Numbered from the stretch's first letter, positions 9,245 to 17,549 are shown. The stretch: DNA of 64,000 nucleotides from Selenomonas sp. (GCA_022482925.1 JAKVOG010000006.1:62001-126000), one strand, 5' to 3'. A program made the numbers and translations. Notes: generated by a model from the sequence alone, not told the origin.

Positions 9245-10326
9245 GCCTTCACCTCCTGATAAAACGTATCCCGCTCCACCGGCTCATAGCCCGTCTCACG
9301 GATCATCTTCTCCAGCACCTCACGGGTGATACCCGTATTCGTCTGAGCACCAGCCGCATGGATGATCTTCTCCTCACCGATCGTACCATCCAGATCATCG
9401 GCTCCGAAGCCCAGTGCCAGCTGCGCAATCGGCATCGTCAGCATGATCCAGAACGCCTTCACATGCTCGATATTATCCAGCACCAGCCGGGAAAGTGCCA
9501 TCATCTTCATATCTTCCCACGAACCGACCCGCTTCAACTGATACTCCTCCGCCAGCTTCGTATTCGCCGGATGGAACGGGAACAACATGAACGCCTGGAA
9601 CCCATGCGTCTCATCCTGGATATCCCGCAGCGTGATCAGATGCTGCAGCCGCTCCTCAATCGTCTCCACATGCCCGTACATGATCGAAGCATTCGTGCGG
9701 ATCCCCAGTGAATGTGCCGTCTTCATCGTCTCGATCCACTCCGCCGACGTAGCCTTCTTCGGACAAATGATCTGCCGCACCCGGTCCGACAAAATCTCCG
9801 CACCACCGCCCGGCAGACTGTCAAGCCCCGCCTCCTGCAGGATCATCAGCACCTCACGAACCGACTTGCCCGTCATCTTCGCGAAATTCACGATCTCCAC
9901 CGGCGTAAACGCCTTCACGTCCACCTGCGGCAGCGCCGCCTTCACCTGCCGGACCACCTGCACATAATAATCGAACGGCTTATCCGGATGCAGCGCCGAG
10001 ACAATATGCACCTCCGACAGATTCTTCACCTGCCGGGCACCATCCAGTATCCGCTCAATATCCGCCGACTCCAGCACAAAGCCCCGCGTATCGCCGGCCT
10101 CCACCTGAAACGCACACAGCGGACAATTCGAACTGCACACATTCGTCAGATTGATATGCCGGTTGACCGTATAGAAAACCTTCCGCCCGCTCTGCCGCTC
10201 CTTCGCCGCCCGTGCGCACTTCGCCAGGAACAGCAGATCATTATCCTCATATAAAGCCAGCGCATCCGCCAACGAAAGCCGTTCCCCAGCCTCCGCCCGC
10301 GCCCGTGCCTGATCGATACTTGTCAT
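9241..10326 (-). CDS. mqnE: aminofutalosine synthase MqnE, paralogue 1
   Basis: A 361-residue intact radical SAM enzyme. MqnE joins 3-enolpyruvylbenzoate and S-adenosylmethionine to make aminofutalosine. The motif is TNVCSSNCPLCAFQ (CxxxCxxC). Downstream are VHIVSALHPDKPFDYYVQVV, LDSLPGGGAEILSDRVR, NASIMYGHVET and LALGFGADDLDGTIGEEKI, the last diagnostic of MqnE. It overlaps mqnC by 4 bp, so the two are translationally coupled. The motif context (NCPLCAF in place of the usual RCKFCAF) separates it from the second paralogue at 10631-11728, and the copies may differ in substrate or conditions. Confidence 0.9.
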   Translation of the reverse strand: MTSIDQARARAEAGERLSLADALALYEDNDLLFLAKCARAAKERQSGRKVFYTVNRHINLTNVCSSNCPLCAFQVEAGDTRGFVLESADIERILDGARQVKNLSEVHIVSALHPDKPFDYYVQVVRQVKAALPQVDVKAFTPVEIVNFAKMTGKSVREVLMILQEAGLDSLPGGGAEILSDRVRQIICPKKATSAEWIETMKTAHSLGIRTNASIMYGHVETIEERLQHLITLRDIQDETHGFQAFMLFPFHPANTKLAEEYQLKRVGSWEDMKMMALSRLVLDNIEHVKAFWIMLTMPIAQLALGFGADDLDGTIGEEKIIHAAGAQTNTGITREVLEKMIRETGYEPVERDTFYQEVKA

Positions 10327-10406
10327 CCTATCACCTTTTTCTATCTAGAATAAATAAGTCACTAAATTCCACCAGCCCAGAACCTACCCGATTTCTTCCA
10401 GCCCAG

Positions 10407-10605
10407 CCGCGAGGGCAGTGCATAGCCATAAGTGTAGCTTTGGTGTTCTGCGTTAAGAAAAAAATTTTGGGCTACCAACCTTCCTTGAAAAAGACTTTCG
10501 TTTAAGCGAAGCGCGTTTAAGTCTGTTTTCAATGATTAATTAAGGCCCAAAATTTTTTTTAGCAGGTTACCTAGGCGGAACGTTGGCTATGCACTACCCT
10601 CGCGG
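10407..10605. repeat. 199-bp imperfect palindrome between the two mqnE genes
   Basis: The outer arms CCGCGAGGGCAGTGCATAGC.. (10407-10428) and its complement (10584-10605) match at 21 of 22 bases. Nested inside is a perfect 15-bp inverted repeat, AAAAAAATTTTGGGC (10458-10472) and GCCCAAAATTTTTTT (10545-10559), and inside that a weaker pair around TTGAAAAAGACTT and AAGTCTGTTTTCAA. The unpaired stretches between arms differ in sequence. There is no open reading frame. The layout matches that of the palindrome at 8000-8164, but the sequences are unrelated. Confidence 0.7.
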
Positions 10606-10630
10606 CGGTCTTCTATCGTATTACTACCGT

Positions 10631-11728
10631 CTACTCAAACGTCCGCAAAATATTGAAATTGCAGTCGCAGGCCGCCGGGATCCTCCCTGCCTCACGAATA
10701 ATACGGATAATCTTATCCTCACTGAGTGCCGTCGGACTCGTCGCCCCCGCATCATGCAGGATCGTCTCCTTATGCACCGTTCCATCAATATCATTCGCCC
10801 CGAAGCCCAACGCCACCTGTGCCACCGGCACCGTCAGCATCACCCAGTACGCCTTGATATTCCGGAAATTATCGAGCATCAACCGGGAAATCGCCATCGT
10901 CCGCAGATCATCCCACATACTCGTCTGCTTGATCTTGCTCCCAAGCTCCGTATGCTTTGGCAGGAACGGGAAACAAATAAACGTCTGGAACCCGCCCGTC
11001 TCATCCTGCAGCTCACGCAAGCGCAGCAAATGATCAACACGCTCCTCCAGCGTCTCAATATGCCCATACAACATGCTCGCATTCGACTTGAGGCCCAGCT
11101 TATGCGCCGTCCGGGCCACATCCAGCCACTCATCCGCCGATGCCTTATTCGGGCAAAGCAGGTTCCGCACCCGGTCCGACAGAATCTCTGCCCCACCGCC
11201 GGCAATCGCCTGCAAACCGCCCTCATCCCGCAACCGGATCAGGACCTCCCTCACCGAGAGCCCGGAAATCTCCGCAAAATGCGTAATCTCCACCCCGGTA
11301 AAGCCCTTCATATAAAGCTTCGGGAACGTCTCATGCAACGTCCGTACCAGATCCAGATAATCCTCAAACGACCACGTCGGGTGCAGCCCGCTGACCACAT
11401 GCAGCCCCGCCATATCCGGATCCTTCATCGCATCCCGCACCAGCGCCACCGCCTGTGCCTTGGTCATCGCATACGCGCCCTTATCATCCGCATCACGGCC
11501 AAACGCACAGAACTTGCAACGGGACGTACAGATATTCGTGAGATTCACATGACAGTTCACATTATAGTAGACAATATCTCCGCATTTCTGCTGGCGCACA
11601 TGATCAGCCATCGCGCCCAGCCAGGCAAGATCATGACAGTGAAACAGGCGGATTCCATCTTCCCGGCTCAGACGCTCGCCACTCATGATCTTCTCTTCAA
11701 TGTCCTTGTATGAATTCGTACTCAACAA
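10631..11728 (-). CDS. mqnE: aminofutalosine synthase MqnE, paralogue 2
   Basis: A 365-residue radical SAM protein with the classic MqnE motif NLTNICTSRCKFCAFGRDA, then LHVVSGLHPTWSFEDYLDLV, GGGAEILSDRVRNLLCPNKA, SNASMLYGHIETLEERV and VALGFGANDIDGTVHKETIL. It is the first gene of the cluster and is separated from mqnE paralogue 1 by about 300 bp that hold a long palindrome. Translation probably starts at TTG behind GGAGGG. Clearly homologous to its neighbour over the full length, the pair is an old tandem duplication rather than a recent copy. Of the two, this one looks more like the standard enzyme. Confidence 0.9.
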   Translation of the reverse strand: MLSTNSYKDIEEKIMSGERLSREDGIRLFHCHDLAWLGAMADHVRQQKCGDIVYYNVNCHVNLTNICTSRCKFCAFGRDADDKGAYAMTKAQAVALVRDAMKDPDMAGLHVVSGLHPTWSFEDYLDLVRTLHETFPKLYMKGFTGVEITHFAEISGLSVREVLIRLRDEGGLQAIAGGGAEILSDRVRNLLCPNKASADEWLDVARTAHKLGLKSNASMLYGHIETLEERVDHLLRLRELQDETGGFQTFICFPFLPKHTELGSKIKQTSMWDDLRTMAISRLMLDNFRNIKAYWVMLTVPVAQVALGFGANDIDGTVHKETILHDAGATSPTALSEDKIIRIIREAGRIPAACDCNFNILRTFE

Positions 11729-11875
11729 AACATTCCCTCCAAAATTTCATATCACCAGCCAACTGCCAATGACACATACGCTTAAAATTATATCATCTAA
11801 TAGAACACTTTTAAAGAAAAGAAACTCACAGTTCCCCGCAATTATCCGCCGACTTTTCCAAACATGAATAAAGAC

Positions 11876-11933
11876 GCTGTTACATAAAAAATTCTTCTCA
11901 TATTCATGAGAAAAACTATTCCAATTAGCAGCT
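11876..11933. repeat. dispersed GCTGTT hairpin, copy 1
   Basis: A hairpin with central TCTCATATTCATGAGA and outer ends GCTGTTA and TAGCAGC. The same central core CTCATATTCATGAG is in the hairpin at 37262-37337, suggesting a repeated intergenic element or terminator family. The rest of 11729-11968 shows only the promoter that follows. Confidence 0.45.
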
Positions 11934-11957
11934 TTTGCCTAAAATAATTACAACAGC

Positions 11958-11986
11958 TTTCTGTAAATATGCTATTATTTTATAAT
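11958..11986 (+). promoter_or_regulatory. promoter of the SGNH esterase gene
   Basis: Consensus -10 TATAAT at 11981-11986, with a weak -35 (TTTCTG) 17 bp upstream. The promoter lies after the ATG at 11969, which argues against that codon being the start. Confidence 0.55.
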
Positions 11987-12022
11987 ATAAAGATATGTTT
12001 AACATCGAAAAGGAGAACCTCT

Positions 12023-13072
12023 ATTCCCCCTTATAAAGATCACTCCCTCACCACAGTTGCTCCAAACGCGGTGAACATCCAGTACTTCGGGCGCTGGGAA
12101 AAAGGCGCTGACACGTCCCGCTGCGGTCAGGGTGCAACCTATATCAAGACAAATTTCACCGGCACCAGCATCAAAGTATTGCTCAAAGATACCGGCAACT
12201 GGTGGCGTTACAGCATCGATGTCAAGGAATTCAAACGCTTCAAGCCACATGGCAGCGAAACCACCCTGGCCGAAAACCTGCAGCCAGGAACCCATAAACT
12301 GGTACTGACACGCTCAACAGAGGGCTATATGGGTATCAGCGAGTTCCGCGGCTTCGAGATTGACGATGGTTCCCGGCTGGAAACGCCCGATGCGCCAAAA
12401 TCCAGGCGACTGGAATTTGTTGGCGACTCCATAACGGCAGGTGCCAAGAACGACGGACCAGCCAGCGGTCCTTATAATGATATTGAGGACACGGATATGT
12501 CCTATGGCCCACAGTTGGCCCGCCTGCTGGATGCCGACTACAGTATCGTTGCCAAGTCTGGCGAAGGCGTCATCCATAACTGGGCTGAGCCCTGGCCGGG
12601 CAAAGAAGTCCATACCAGTGACCGTTATGCCTGGACTTTCTACTATGATAAATTCAGCAACACCAATCTGAAATGGAACGTCAAGGATTTCCCTGTGGAC
12701 GGCATCGTCATTGCCATGGGTACCAATGATTTCAGCGATCAGAAACGAAAACCAACCGAAGCTGAATTCGTACAGGGCTATAAGAAGCTCATCCAGACCA
12801 TCCGCCATATGAATCCACAGGCAACGATCATCTGCACCGAACCAGTGCCGAACTGGGTAGGGGAAAAAGCGCGCGCCTGGATCAAAGAATCCGTCGATAC
12901 GCTTCAGGCCGCTGGTGACAAGAAACTGCATTACATTGGCATCAATGAGAACGGTCCCCTGCTGGCAGAAAGCGACTATGCCGGCGACTCTACGCACCCG
13001 CTGAAAGGTGGCGCTGCTAAAATTGCTGCCTATCTCAAAGACAAAGTGGCTGCTATCATGGGCTGGAACTAA
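12023..13072 (+). CDS. SGNH-type carbohydrate esterase, CE2-like
   Basis: About 349 residues with an N-terminal jelly-roll-like domain (AVNIQYFGRWEKG, then TSIKVLLKDTGNWWRYSIDV) and a C-terminal SGNH hydrolase domain, the order found in carbohydrate esterase family 2 (acetylxylan/glucomannan deacetylases). Catalytic blocks are visible: serine in FVGDSITAG, glycine in KSGEGVIHNW, asparagine in IAMGTNDFS, and aspartate/histidine in GDSTHP. No signal peptide is seen, so it would be cytoplasmic as read. The only well-placed ribosome site (AAAAGGAGA) leads to an ATT codon at 12023; the upstream ATG at 11969 overlaps the promoter. Either a rare ATT start or a base-call error is possible. It is transcribed alone. 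Confidence 0.8.
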   Translation: MPPYKDHSLTTVAPNAVNIQYFGRWEKGADTSRCGQGATYIKTNFTGTSIKVLLKDTGNWWRYSIDVKEFKRFKPHGSETTLAENLQPGTHKLVLTRSTEGYMGISEFRGFEIDDGSRLETPDAPKSRRLEFVGDSITAGAKNDGPASGPYNDIEDTDMSYGPQLARLLDADYSIVAKSGEGVIHNWAEPWPGKEVHTSDRYAWTFYYDKFSNTNLKWNVKDFPVDGIVIAMGTNDFSDQKRKPTEAEFVQGYKKLIQTIRHMNPQATIICTEPVPNWVGEKARAWIKESVDTLQAAGDKKLHYIGINENGPLLAESDYAGDSTHPLKGGAAKIAAYLKDKVAAIMGWN

Positions 13073-13082
13073 TATTTAGTTT

Positions 13083-13156
13083 CCTTAATCAACTTCTAAC
13101 GGCTATCACAAGACATTCTAAAAACAGAGCCTTATACTCTTAATTGTGATCAGGAA
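13083..13156 (+). repeat. promoter-leader repeat, copy 1
   Basis: Upstream of the tiny secreted protein gene. CTTAATCAACTTCTAACG and the following stretch recur as CTTAATCAGCTTCTAACG at 13458 after the gene. Each copy contains a TATACT -10 box and ends in a similar ATTGT(G/A)(A/G)TCAGG motif. Confidence 0.55.
13110..13138 (+). promoter_or_regulatory. promoter of the tiny secreted protein gene
   Basis: AAGACA, 17-bp spacer, TATACT (13133-13138). The leader to the start codon is about 65 nt. Confidence 0.5.
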
Positions 13157-13207
13157 ATACAAGATCACCCGCCTCTATGAATAGAGCACTAAAAGGAGAT
13201 GAGCGTT

Positions 13208-13453
13208 ATGTTCAACAAAAAGAATGTAAAAGTAACCGCCATTGCCCTGGCAAGCTTTATGAGCCTCGGCCTCGTCGGCATGACGGCTTCCGCAGCAGAA
13301 GCCAGCCCATGGCAACATGATGGTGATTACGAAATCACGCAGCTGGCCAACAAGCATCACCGGTATCACCCGAAAGACTATTCTGAGGGCGATCGCAACA
13401 CCGCAGCAATTGTTGGTGCCGTAGCTGGTTATGTCATTGCCAAAAACACCTGA
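13208..13453 (+). CDS. small secreted protein with glycine-rich C-terminus
   Basis: 81 residues. The chosen start is the second ATG, 9 bp behind AAAGGAG; an ATG at 13199 sits too close to the ribosome site. The N-terminus is a standard signal peptide (VTAIALASFMSLGLVGMTAS, cut after ASA). The mature protein is only about 50 residues, with a histidine-rich middle (NKHHRYHPKDY) and the end NTAAIVGAVAGYVIAKNT, which resembles the glycine-zipper-like end of the secreted protein at 55601-56046 (NRTIGAIAAGAIIGAIIAHNS). It may insert in or pack against a membrane. No family is recognised. Flanked by two copies of a promoter-leader repeat. Confidence 0.7.
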   Translation: MFNKKNVKVTAIALASFMSLGLVGMTASAAEASPWQHDGDYEITQLANKHHRYHPKDYSEGDRNTAAIVGAVAGYVIAKNT

Positions 13454-13455
13454 TT

Positions 13456-13525
13456 CTTAATCAGCTTCTAACGTATATCAAAAACAGTTTTAAACTGCAA
13501 CCGATATACTATCCATTGTAGTCAG
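13456..13525 (+). repeat. promoter-leader repeat, copy 2
   Basis: Second copy of the repeat that precedes the tiny secreted protein gene, including TATACT, but with no coding sequence behind it; it runs into two terminators. This suggests a lost tandem gene copy or an orphan promoter. Confidence 0.5.
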
Positions 13526-13614
13526 GGAGCTTCCCTGAACTGATTTCCCGGTAATTCTTCTTCCCCAGAAGGATTTACATACATTCGATTCCTAAATCTC
13601 TAATTCTCTCAAAG

Positions 13615-13647
13615 AAAAGGGACATGCCCCCACAGCATGTCCCTTTT
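13615..13647. terminator. intrinsic terminator
   Basis: AAAAGGGACATGC stem with complement and T tract; the likely end of transcripts entering from the secreted protein locus. Confidence 0.8.
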
Positions 13648-13655
13648 CTATATGC

Positions 13656-13686
13656 AAAACAGACAGGCCAACGCCTGTCTGTTTTT
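13656..13686. terminator. intrinsic terminator of the Crp/Fnr gene
   Basis: AAAACAGACAGGC stem, CAAC loop and complement with T5. It lies 3 bp beyond the Crp/Fnr stop codon. Confidence 0.85.
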
Positions 13687-13688
13687 AT

Positions 13689-14381
13689 TTAAAGATATTC
13701 TTCAAACCGGTCCATATCCAATACCCGGATCATCTTGCCTTCAACCGACAGGATTCCCTCCCGCTGCATGGCACCAAGTTCCCGCGAGAGCGATGGTCTC
13801 GTAACGGCCAGATAGGCCGCCAGGAATTCCCGGCTGATGCCCAGCTCGACCTTTCCGTCGCTGCCCAGCTGCTGGAACAGGAACCGCACGATCTTTTCCC
13901 GCAGCGATCCGCTGGCCAGCACCTTGATCTTGTTGTGCATGAAATAAGCCTTGCGGGCAAAGATCCGCATGAGATTCTGCTGCACCTTCAGCGCACTGCG
14001 TGTCAGCTGTCCACCAGCCTCAAGCGTGAACAGCGTGCTCGATATCTCGAGCAGGCGCACCTTCGAGGCCGTTTCCACATACATATCATACGGCTGATGC
14101 AATACCTCATAGACCTCGCCGAACATATCCCCCGGCTCATCGATCTCAGAAAGGAATATCTGCCGTCCGGAGAACGTATCCTTCAGGATACGGACCTCGC
14201 CTGCCAGCAGGATATACAAAGAGCGCGGCATATCTCCTTCATGGAAGACGATATCACCTTTCGGATAATCATGCAGCCTGACCTGTGCCGATGACAGCAG
14301 TTCCCGCACTTCCTCATCCGTCATGCCGGCAGCCAGGGTGCTTTTTCGGAGCACCGGCACCAGCTTTTCTTTATCATCCAT
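13689..14381 (-). CDS. Crp/Fnr-family transcriptional regulator
   Basis: 230 residues. The N-terminal cyclic-nucleotide-binding-like domain (residues about 20-130) has DYPKGDIVFHEGDMPRSLYI and LLAGEVRILKD. The C-terminal winged helix has ISREFLAAYLAVTRPSLSRE, the recognition helix. No cysteine cluster of the Fnr type is seen and the phosphate-cassette arginine pattern is incomplete, so the ligand is unclear. The start overlaps the end of the flavin reductase gene region (6-bp gap), suggesting a two-gene unit. It may sense redox or metabolic state; the target is unknown. Confidence 0.85.
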   Translation of the reverse strand: MDDKEKLVPVLRKSTLAAGMTDEEVRELLSSAQVRLHDYPKGDIVFHEGDMPRSLYILLAGEVRILKDTFSGRQIFLSEIDEPGDMFGEVYEVLHQPYDMYVETASKVRLLEISSTLFTLEAGGQLTRSALKVQQNLMRIFARKAYFMHNKIKVLASGSLREKIVRFLFQQLGSDGKVELGISREFLAAYLAVTRPSLSRELGAMQREGILSVEGKMIRVLDMDRFEEYL

Positions 14382-14387
14382 CCTATC

Positions 14388-14891
14388 TTACTCCTGCACG
14401 AGCAGTTTCTCGATCTCCACTACATACATCGTATGGTAATCGTCGCTGTACCATCTCGAATCGCAGGCCTTATCCAGGAAGCATTCCTGCTTCATCTCCT
14501 GCGCATAAAGCTTGCGGCAGAGCATCGTGACCCGTGCCTCATCATAGTAGGTACGGCCATTGTCATGCCGGACCGTCAGACCGGATTTCGCGATCTTGTC
14601 CTCATCACGACCGGATATGGTCCCGAAATAATTCATCATCTTGCGGCGGTCCTCACCGAATACCGACAGCGTCAGGCCATCCGCCTTATCGATGAATTCC
14701 TTTGTATAGCGGCTGGGACGGATGAAGATAAAGGCCACCGGTTTCCCCCACATGATGCCCATCCCCCCCCAGGATGCCGTCATGGCATTTGCCTTGCCAT
14801 CAGCTTCGCCTGTTACCAACAGCCATTCCTTACCGATCACATGGAATACACTCTCATTGAATGCGTCTGGATTAACCTCTTTTACTGCCAT
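14388..14891 (-). CDS. flavin reductase-like FMN-binding protein
   Basis: 167 residues starting MAVKEVNPDAFNESVF behind GAAGGAAGAA. The flavin reductase-like split barrel shows as NAMTASWGGMGIMWGKPVAF and FIFIRPSRYTKEFID. Proteins of this type bind FMN and reduce flavin or act as small NAD(P)H oxidoreductases. A longer upstream frame exists but lacks a ribosome site. It is followed at once by the Crp/Fnr regulator, probably cotranscribed; a redox link is inference. Confidence 0.8.
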   Translation of the reverse strand: MAVKEVNPDAFNESVFHVIGKEWLLVTGEADGKANAMTASWGGMGIMWGKPVAFIFIRPSRYTKEFIDKADGLTLSVFGEDRRKMMNYFGTISGRDEDKIAKSGLTVRHDNGRTYYDEARVTMLCRKLYAQEMKQECFLDKACDSRWYSDDYHTMYVVEIEKLLVQE

Positions 14892-14966
14892 TGTTTCTTC
14901 TTCCTTTCGATGGTGAAAGCTATTATCATTACTTATCAACACTATATTAACGGATTTCCACCAAAA

Positions 14967-15030
14967 AATCCACAAGATATGGGAGATATCCACAGTTTTC
15001 CCGTGGATATCCTCAGTATTTTGTGGATAA
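14967..15030. promoter_or_regulatory. cluster of DnaA-box-like TCCACA motifs
   Basis: Four TNTCCACA-like sites in about 64 bp: AATCCACAA near 14968, TATCCACAG at 14987-14995, an inverted copy GTGGATATC at 15003-15011 (forming a perfect 9-bp palindrome with 14985-14993), and TGTGGATAA at 15022-15030, whose complement TTATCCACA is the consensus DnaA box. The region lies between the end of sufU and the flavin reductase promoter. Confidence 0.5.
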
Positions 15031-15047
15031 CTTTGTCATATTGTGTA

Positions 15048-15479
15048 TTATTTATCTTTTTTCAAAGCATCGTCCAGGGTGTGCCAGGCCAGAACGGCGC
15101 ACTTCACCCGAGCCGGCATATGCGCTACATTCTTGAGTGCCAAAGCCTCATCCAGATCCTCCAGCTCGTCTTCATCCGTAATCTCACCCTTGATCATGCT
15201 GATGAATTTCTTAGCCAGGTTGCGGGCCTCCTCGACGGATTTCCCGCGGATCAGCTCGGCCATGATATCCGTGCTGGCCTGTGAGATCGCGCAGCCGATG
15301 CCCGTAAAGGCCGCATCTTTCACGACCCCGTTCTCGATCTGCAGCTCAATGGTGATCTCATCCCCGCAGCTTGGATTATGCCCTTTGAGTGCACAGGTCG
15401 CGCAGCTCAAATGATGCTTATGATCCGGGTTGCGGCTATGCTCTCCCAGGACCTCGGTATAGACGTCATCAAGCGCCAT
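15048..15479 (-). CDS. sufU: iron-sulphur cluster assembly protein SufU
   Basis: 143 residues of the IscU/SufU fold. Three conserved cysteines are visible: CATCALKGHNPSCGDEI (first ligand with the aspartate after PSCGD), GIGCAISQASTDIM, and RVKCAVLAWHTL. The insertion between the second and third ligands is the SufU feature that separates it from IscU. It accepts persulphide from SufS and probably delivers sulphur to SufBCD. It is the last gene of the suf operon, and its start overlaps the sufS end by 11 bp. Confidence 0.92.
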   Translation of the reverse strand: MALDDVYTEVLGEHSRNPDHKHHLSCATCALKGHNPSCGDEITIELQIENGVVKDAAFTGIGCAISQASTDIMAELIRGKSVEEARNLAKKFISMIKGEITDEDELEDLDEALALKNVAHMPARVKCAVLAWHTLDDALKKDK

Positions 15480-16702
15480 AACCCAGTACCCCCCTTACTT
15501 TCTTCACAGCATCGATCCAGCGATCGACATCCTCACGTGTATTATACAGATAGAAGCTGGCACGGCAGCTGGCATTGAGCCCCAGGAAGCGGTGCAGCGG
15601 CTGGGCACAGTGGTGACCGGCCCGCACGGCTACGCCATAGCTGTCAAGGATCGTCGCCACATCATGCGGGTGGACATCCTTGATGTTGAAAGCGATGATG
15701 CCCGTCTTGTTGTCCTGCTGGCTGTCGCAGCCATAGAGTTCCACATAGGGCAGTTCCTGCAGCTGCGGCAGGGCATAGTCGACCAGTTCCTTCTCGATGG
15801 CCTCGATGCGGTCAAACGTGATCTTCTCGAGATAATCGATAGCGGCAGTCAGACCGGCGGCGCCGCCGACATTCTGCGTACCAGCCTCGAATTTCGACGG
15901 TACCTCAGCCCAGGTCGTTTCCTGCTCCTGCACGTACTCGATCATGTCTCCGCCCATGAGGAACGGCGGCATTGCATCGAGCAGCTCATACTTGCCATAG
16001 AGCACGCCGATGCCCATCGGTGAAAGCATCTTATGACCGGAGAAAGCGAAGAAATCGGCATCCAGATCCGTCACATCGACAGCCATATGAGCCACGCTCT
16101 GCGAGCCGTCGACGACGGCCACAGCACCGACGCTGTGCGCCTTTTTGACGATCGACTTCACATCGTTCTTGAGCCCCAGGACATTGGATACCTGAGTCAC
16201 AGCGACGATCTTCGTCTTTTCCGTGATCTTCGTCTCGATATCTTCCTGCGAAAGATTGCCATCCTCTCCAGATAGATATACTTGAGCACGCGCCTTTGGA
16301 CTTGGCCACGAACTGCCACGGCACAAGGTTGCTGTGATGCTCGGACACCGAGATCACGATCTCATCCCCGGCCTGCACATTGCTCAGGCCATAGCTGTAC
16401 GCGACCAGGTTCAGTGCCTCGGTCGCATTCTTCGTGAAGATGATCTCTTCCGGACGCTTCGCCCTGATAAACTGAGCCGTCCGTTTCCGGGCATTCTCAT
16501 AGATATCCGTCGCCTTGACGGACAGCGCATAGGCACCGCGATGCGGATTCGCATTGCAGCCACCATAGTAGCCACAGATCGACTGGATCATCTGCTCCGG
16601 TTTCTGTGTCGTCGCACCATTATCCAAATAAGCAATTTTCCTGCCATTGATCTCCCGGTTCAGCAACGGGAAATCCTTTAAAAAGTCCTGTGCATCAGCC
16701 AT
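15469..16702 (-). CDS. sufS: cysteine desulphurase SufS (frame broken)
   Basis: A PLP-dependent enzyme releasing persulphide from cysteine for SufU. The first part runs from MADAQDFLKDFPLL through LDNGATTQKPEQMIQSI and SVSEHHSNLVPWQFVAKSKG; the second from EDGNLSQEDIETKI through the PLP lysine motif FFAFSGHKMLSPMGIGVLYG to RAGHHCAQPLHRFLGLNAS, the region of the catalytic cysteine loop in group II enzymes. The frames join near 16290 after about one indel. The combined length is about 410 residues, normal for SufS. It overlaps sufD by 8 bp. The break is probably a sequence error, as the operon needs this gene. Confidence 0.9.
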
Positions 16703-17532
16703 TTGAAAGCCTCCTCTGCAAATGTTCGTCGATCTCCGTCTTCAAGTCCTCGTCCGGGATGCGGTCCAGTACCGGGTTGAAGGATGCCTCCACCACCAGT
16801 CGCTGGGCATCGGCGAGGTCGAGACCGCGGCTCATCAGATAGAAAAGTTTCTCCTCATCCATCTTGCCGATGCTGACGGCATGATGCCCGTCTACATCGT
16901 CCTCATGCGACAGCATGATCGGCACACTGCGGTTGCGGACGGTCGGAGAAAGCAATACAACTTCTTCGTTCTCACGGCCAACCGAACCTTTGGCCCCCTC
17001 CAGGAAATCCAGCGTCCCACGGAAGGTCTTCTCACTGCTGCCCAGCAGCGCACCACGCACCTGCATATTGGCATCCGTACGCTTGCCGCCCTGACGAATG
17101 ACATAGTTCATATCCACCTTGCGGCTGCCATCCCCGAAATACAGGGACCAGATATCGCTGACGCTGTCATCACCAGCCATATCCACAGTGAGCTCGGCAG
17201 CCACATGTGAGGCACCAGCCTCGACACCTGTATAGCTGAACTTTGCTCCCTTGCCGACATAGACCTTGACCCGGCTCGTGCACGGCTGATCAGCCGCGAC
17301 CAGCTGGACATTGATCAGATGCAGTTCCCCGCCATCAGGCGATATGCACCTGCACCTCATACTGGGCACTGTCACGATTCGTAAAGATGACCTGATCTTT
17401 TTGCCCGGCTTCGACCAGGATCTGCTGTTTCTTGATGGTATCGGTCAAATCCTCCGGAACCAGCGCTTCGTTGACGCCCAGCCAGCGCCAGGTGCGCATC
17501 GGGATTGCGGAGAATGTTTTATTTTCGTTCAT
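16695..17532 (-). CDS. sufD: Fe-S assembly scaffold SufD (frame broken)
   Basis: SufD, partner of SufB and SufC in the scaffold complex. The N-terminal 65 residues (MNENKTFSAIPMRTWRWLGV, ending QYEVQVHIA) pass into a second frame near 17340 (DGGELHLINVQLVAADQPCT) and continue to the beta-helix and conserved end (DEEKLFYLMSRGLDLADAQR, NPVLDRIPDEDLKTEI). The total is about 278 residues, short compared with proteobacterial SufD (over 400) but like compact SufD forms of anaerobic Firmicutes. One missing or extra base explains the break. Confidence 0.88.
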
Positions 17533-17549
17533 TATATATCCTCCTTCAA

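Noticed and set aside
10407..10605. CRISPR array or tandem repeat
   Set aside because: Repeats are inverted and occur once per arm; there is no regular repeat-spacer series here or elsewhere in the window.
11969..12022. N-terminal extension of the SGNH esterase
   Set aside because: The extension overlaps a consensus -10 box and lacks a ribosome site; the protein similarity begins later.
14967..15030. Chromosomal replication origin
   Set aside because: DnaA-like boxes are present, but no dnaA, dnaN or gidA-type neighbours; a lesser DnaA-binding site is the most that can be claimed.
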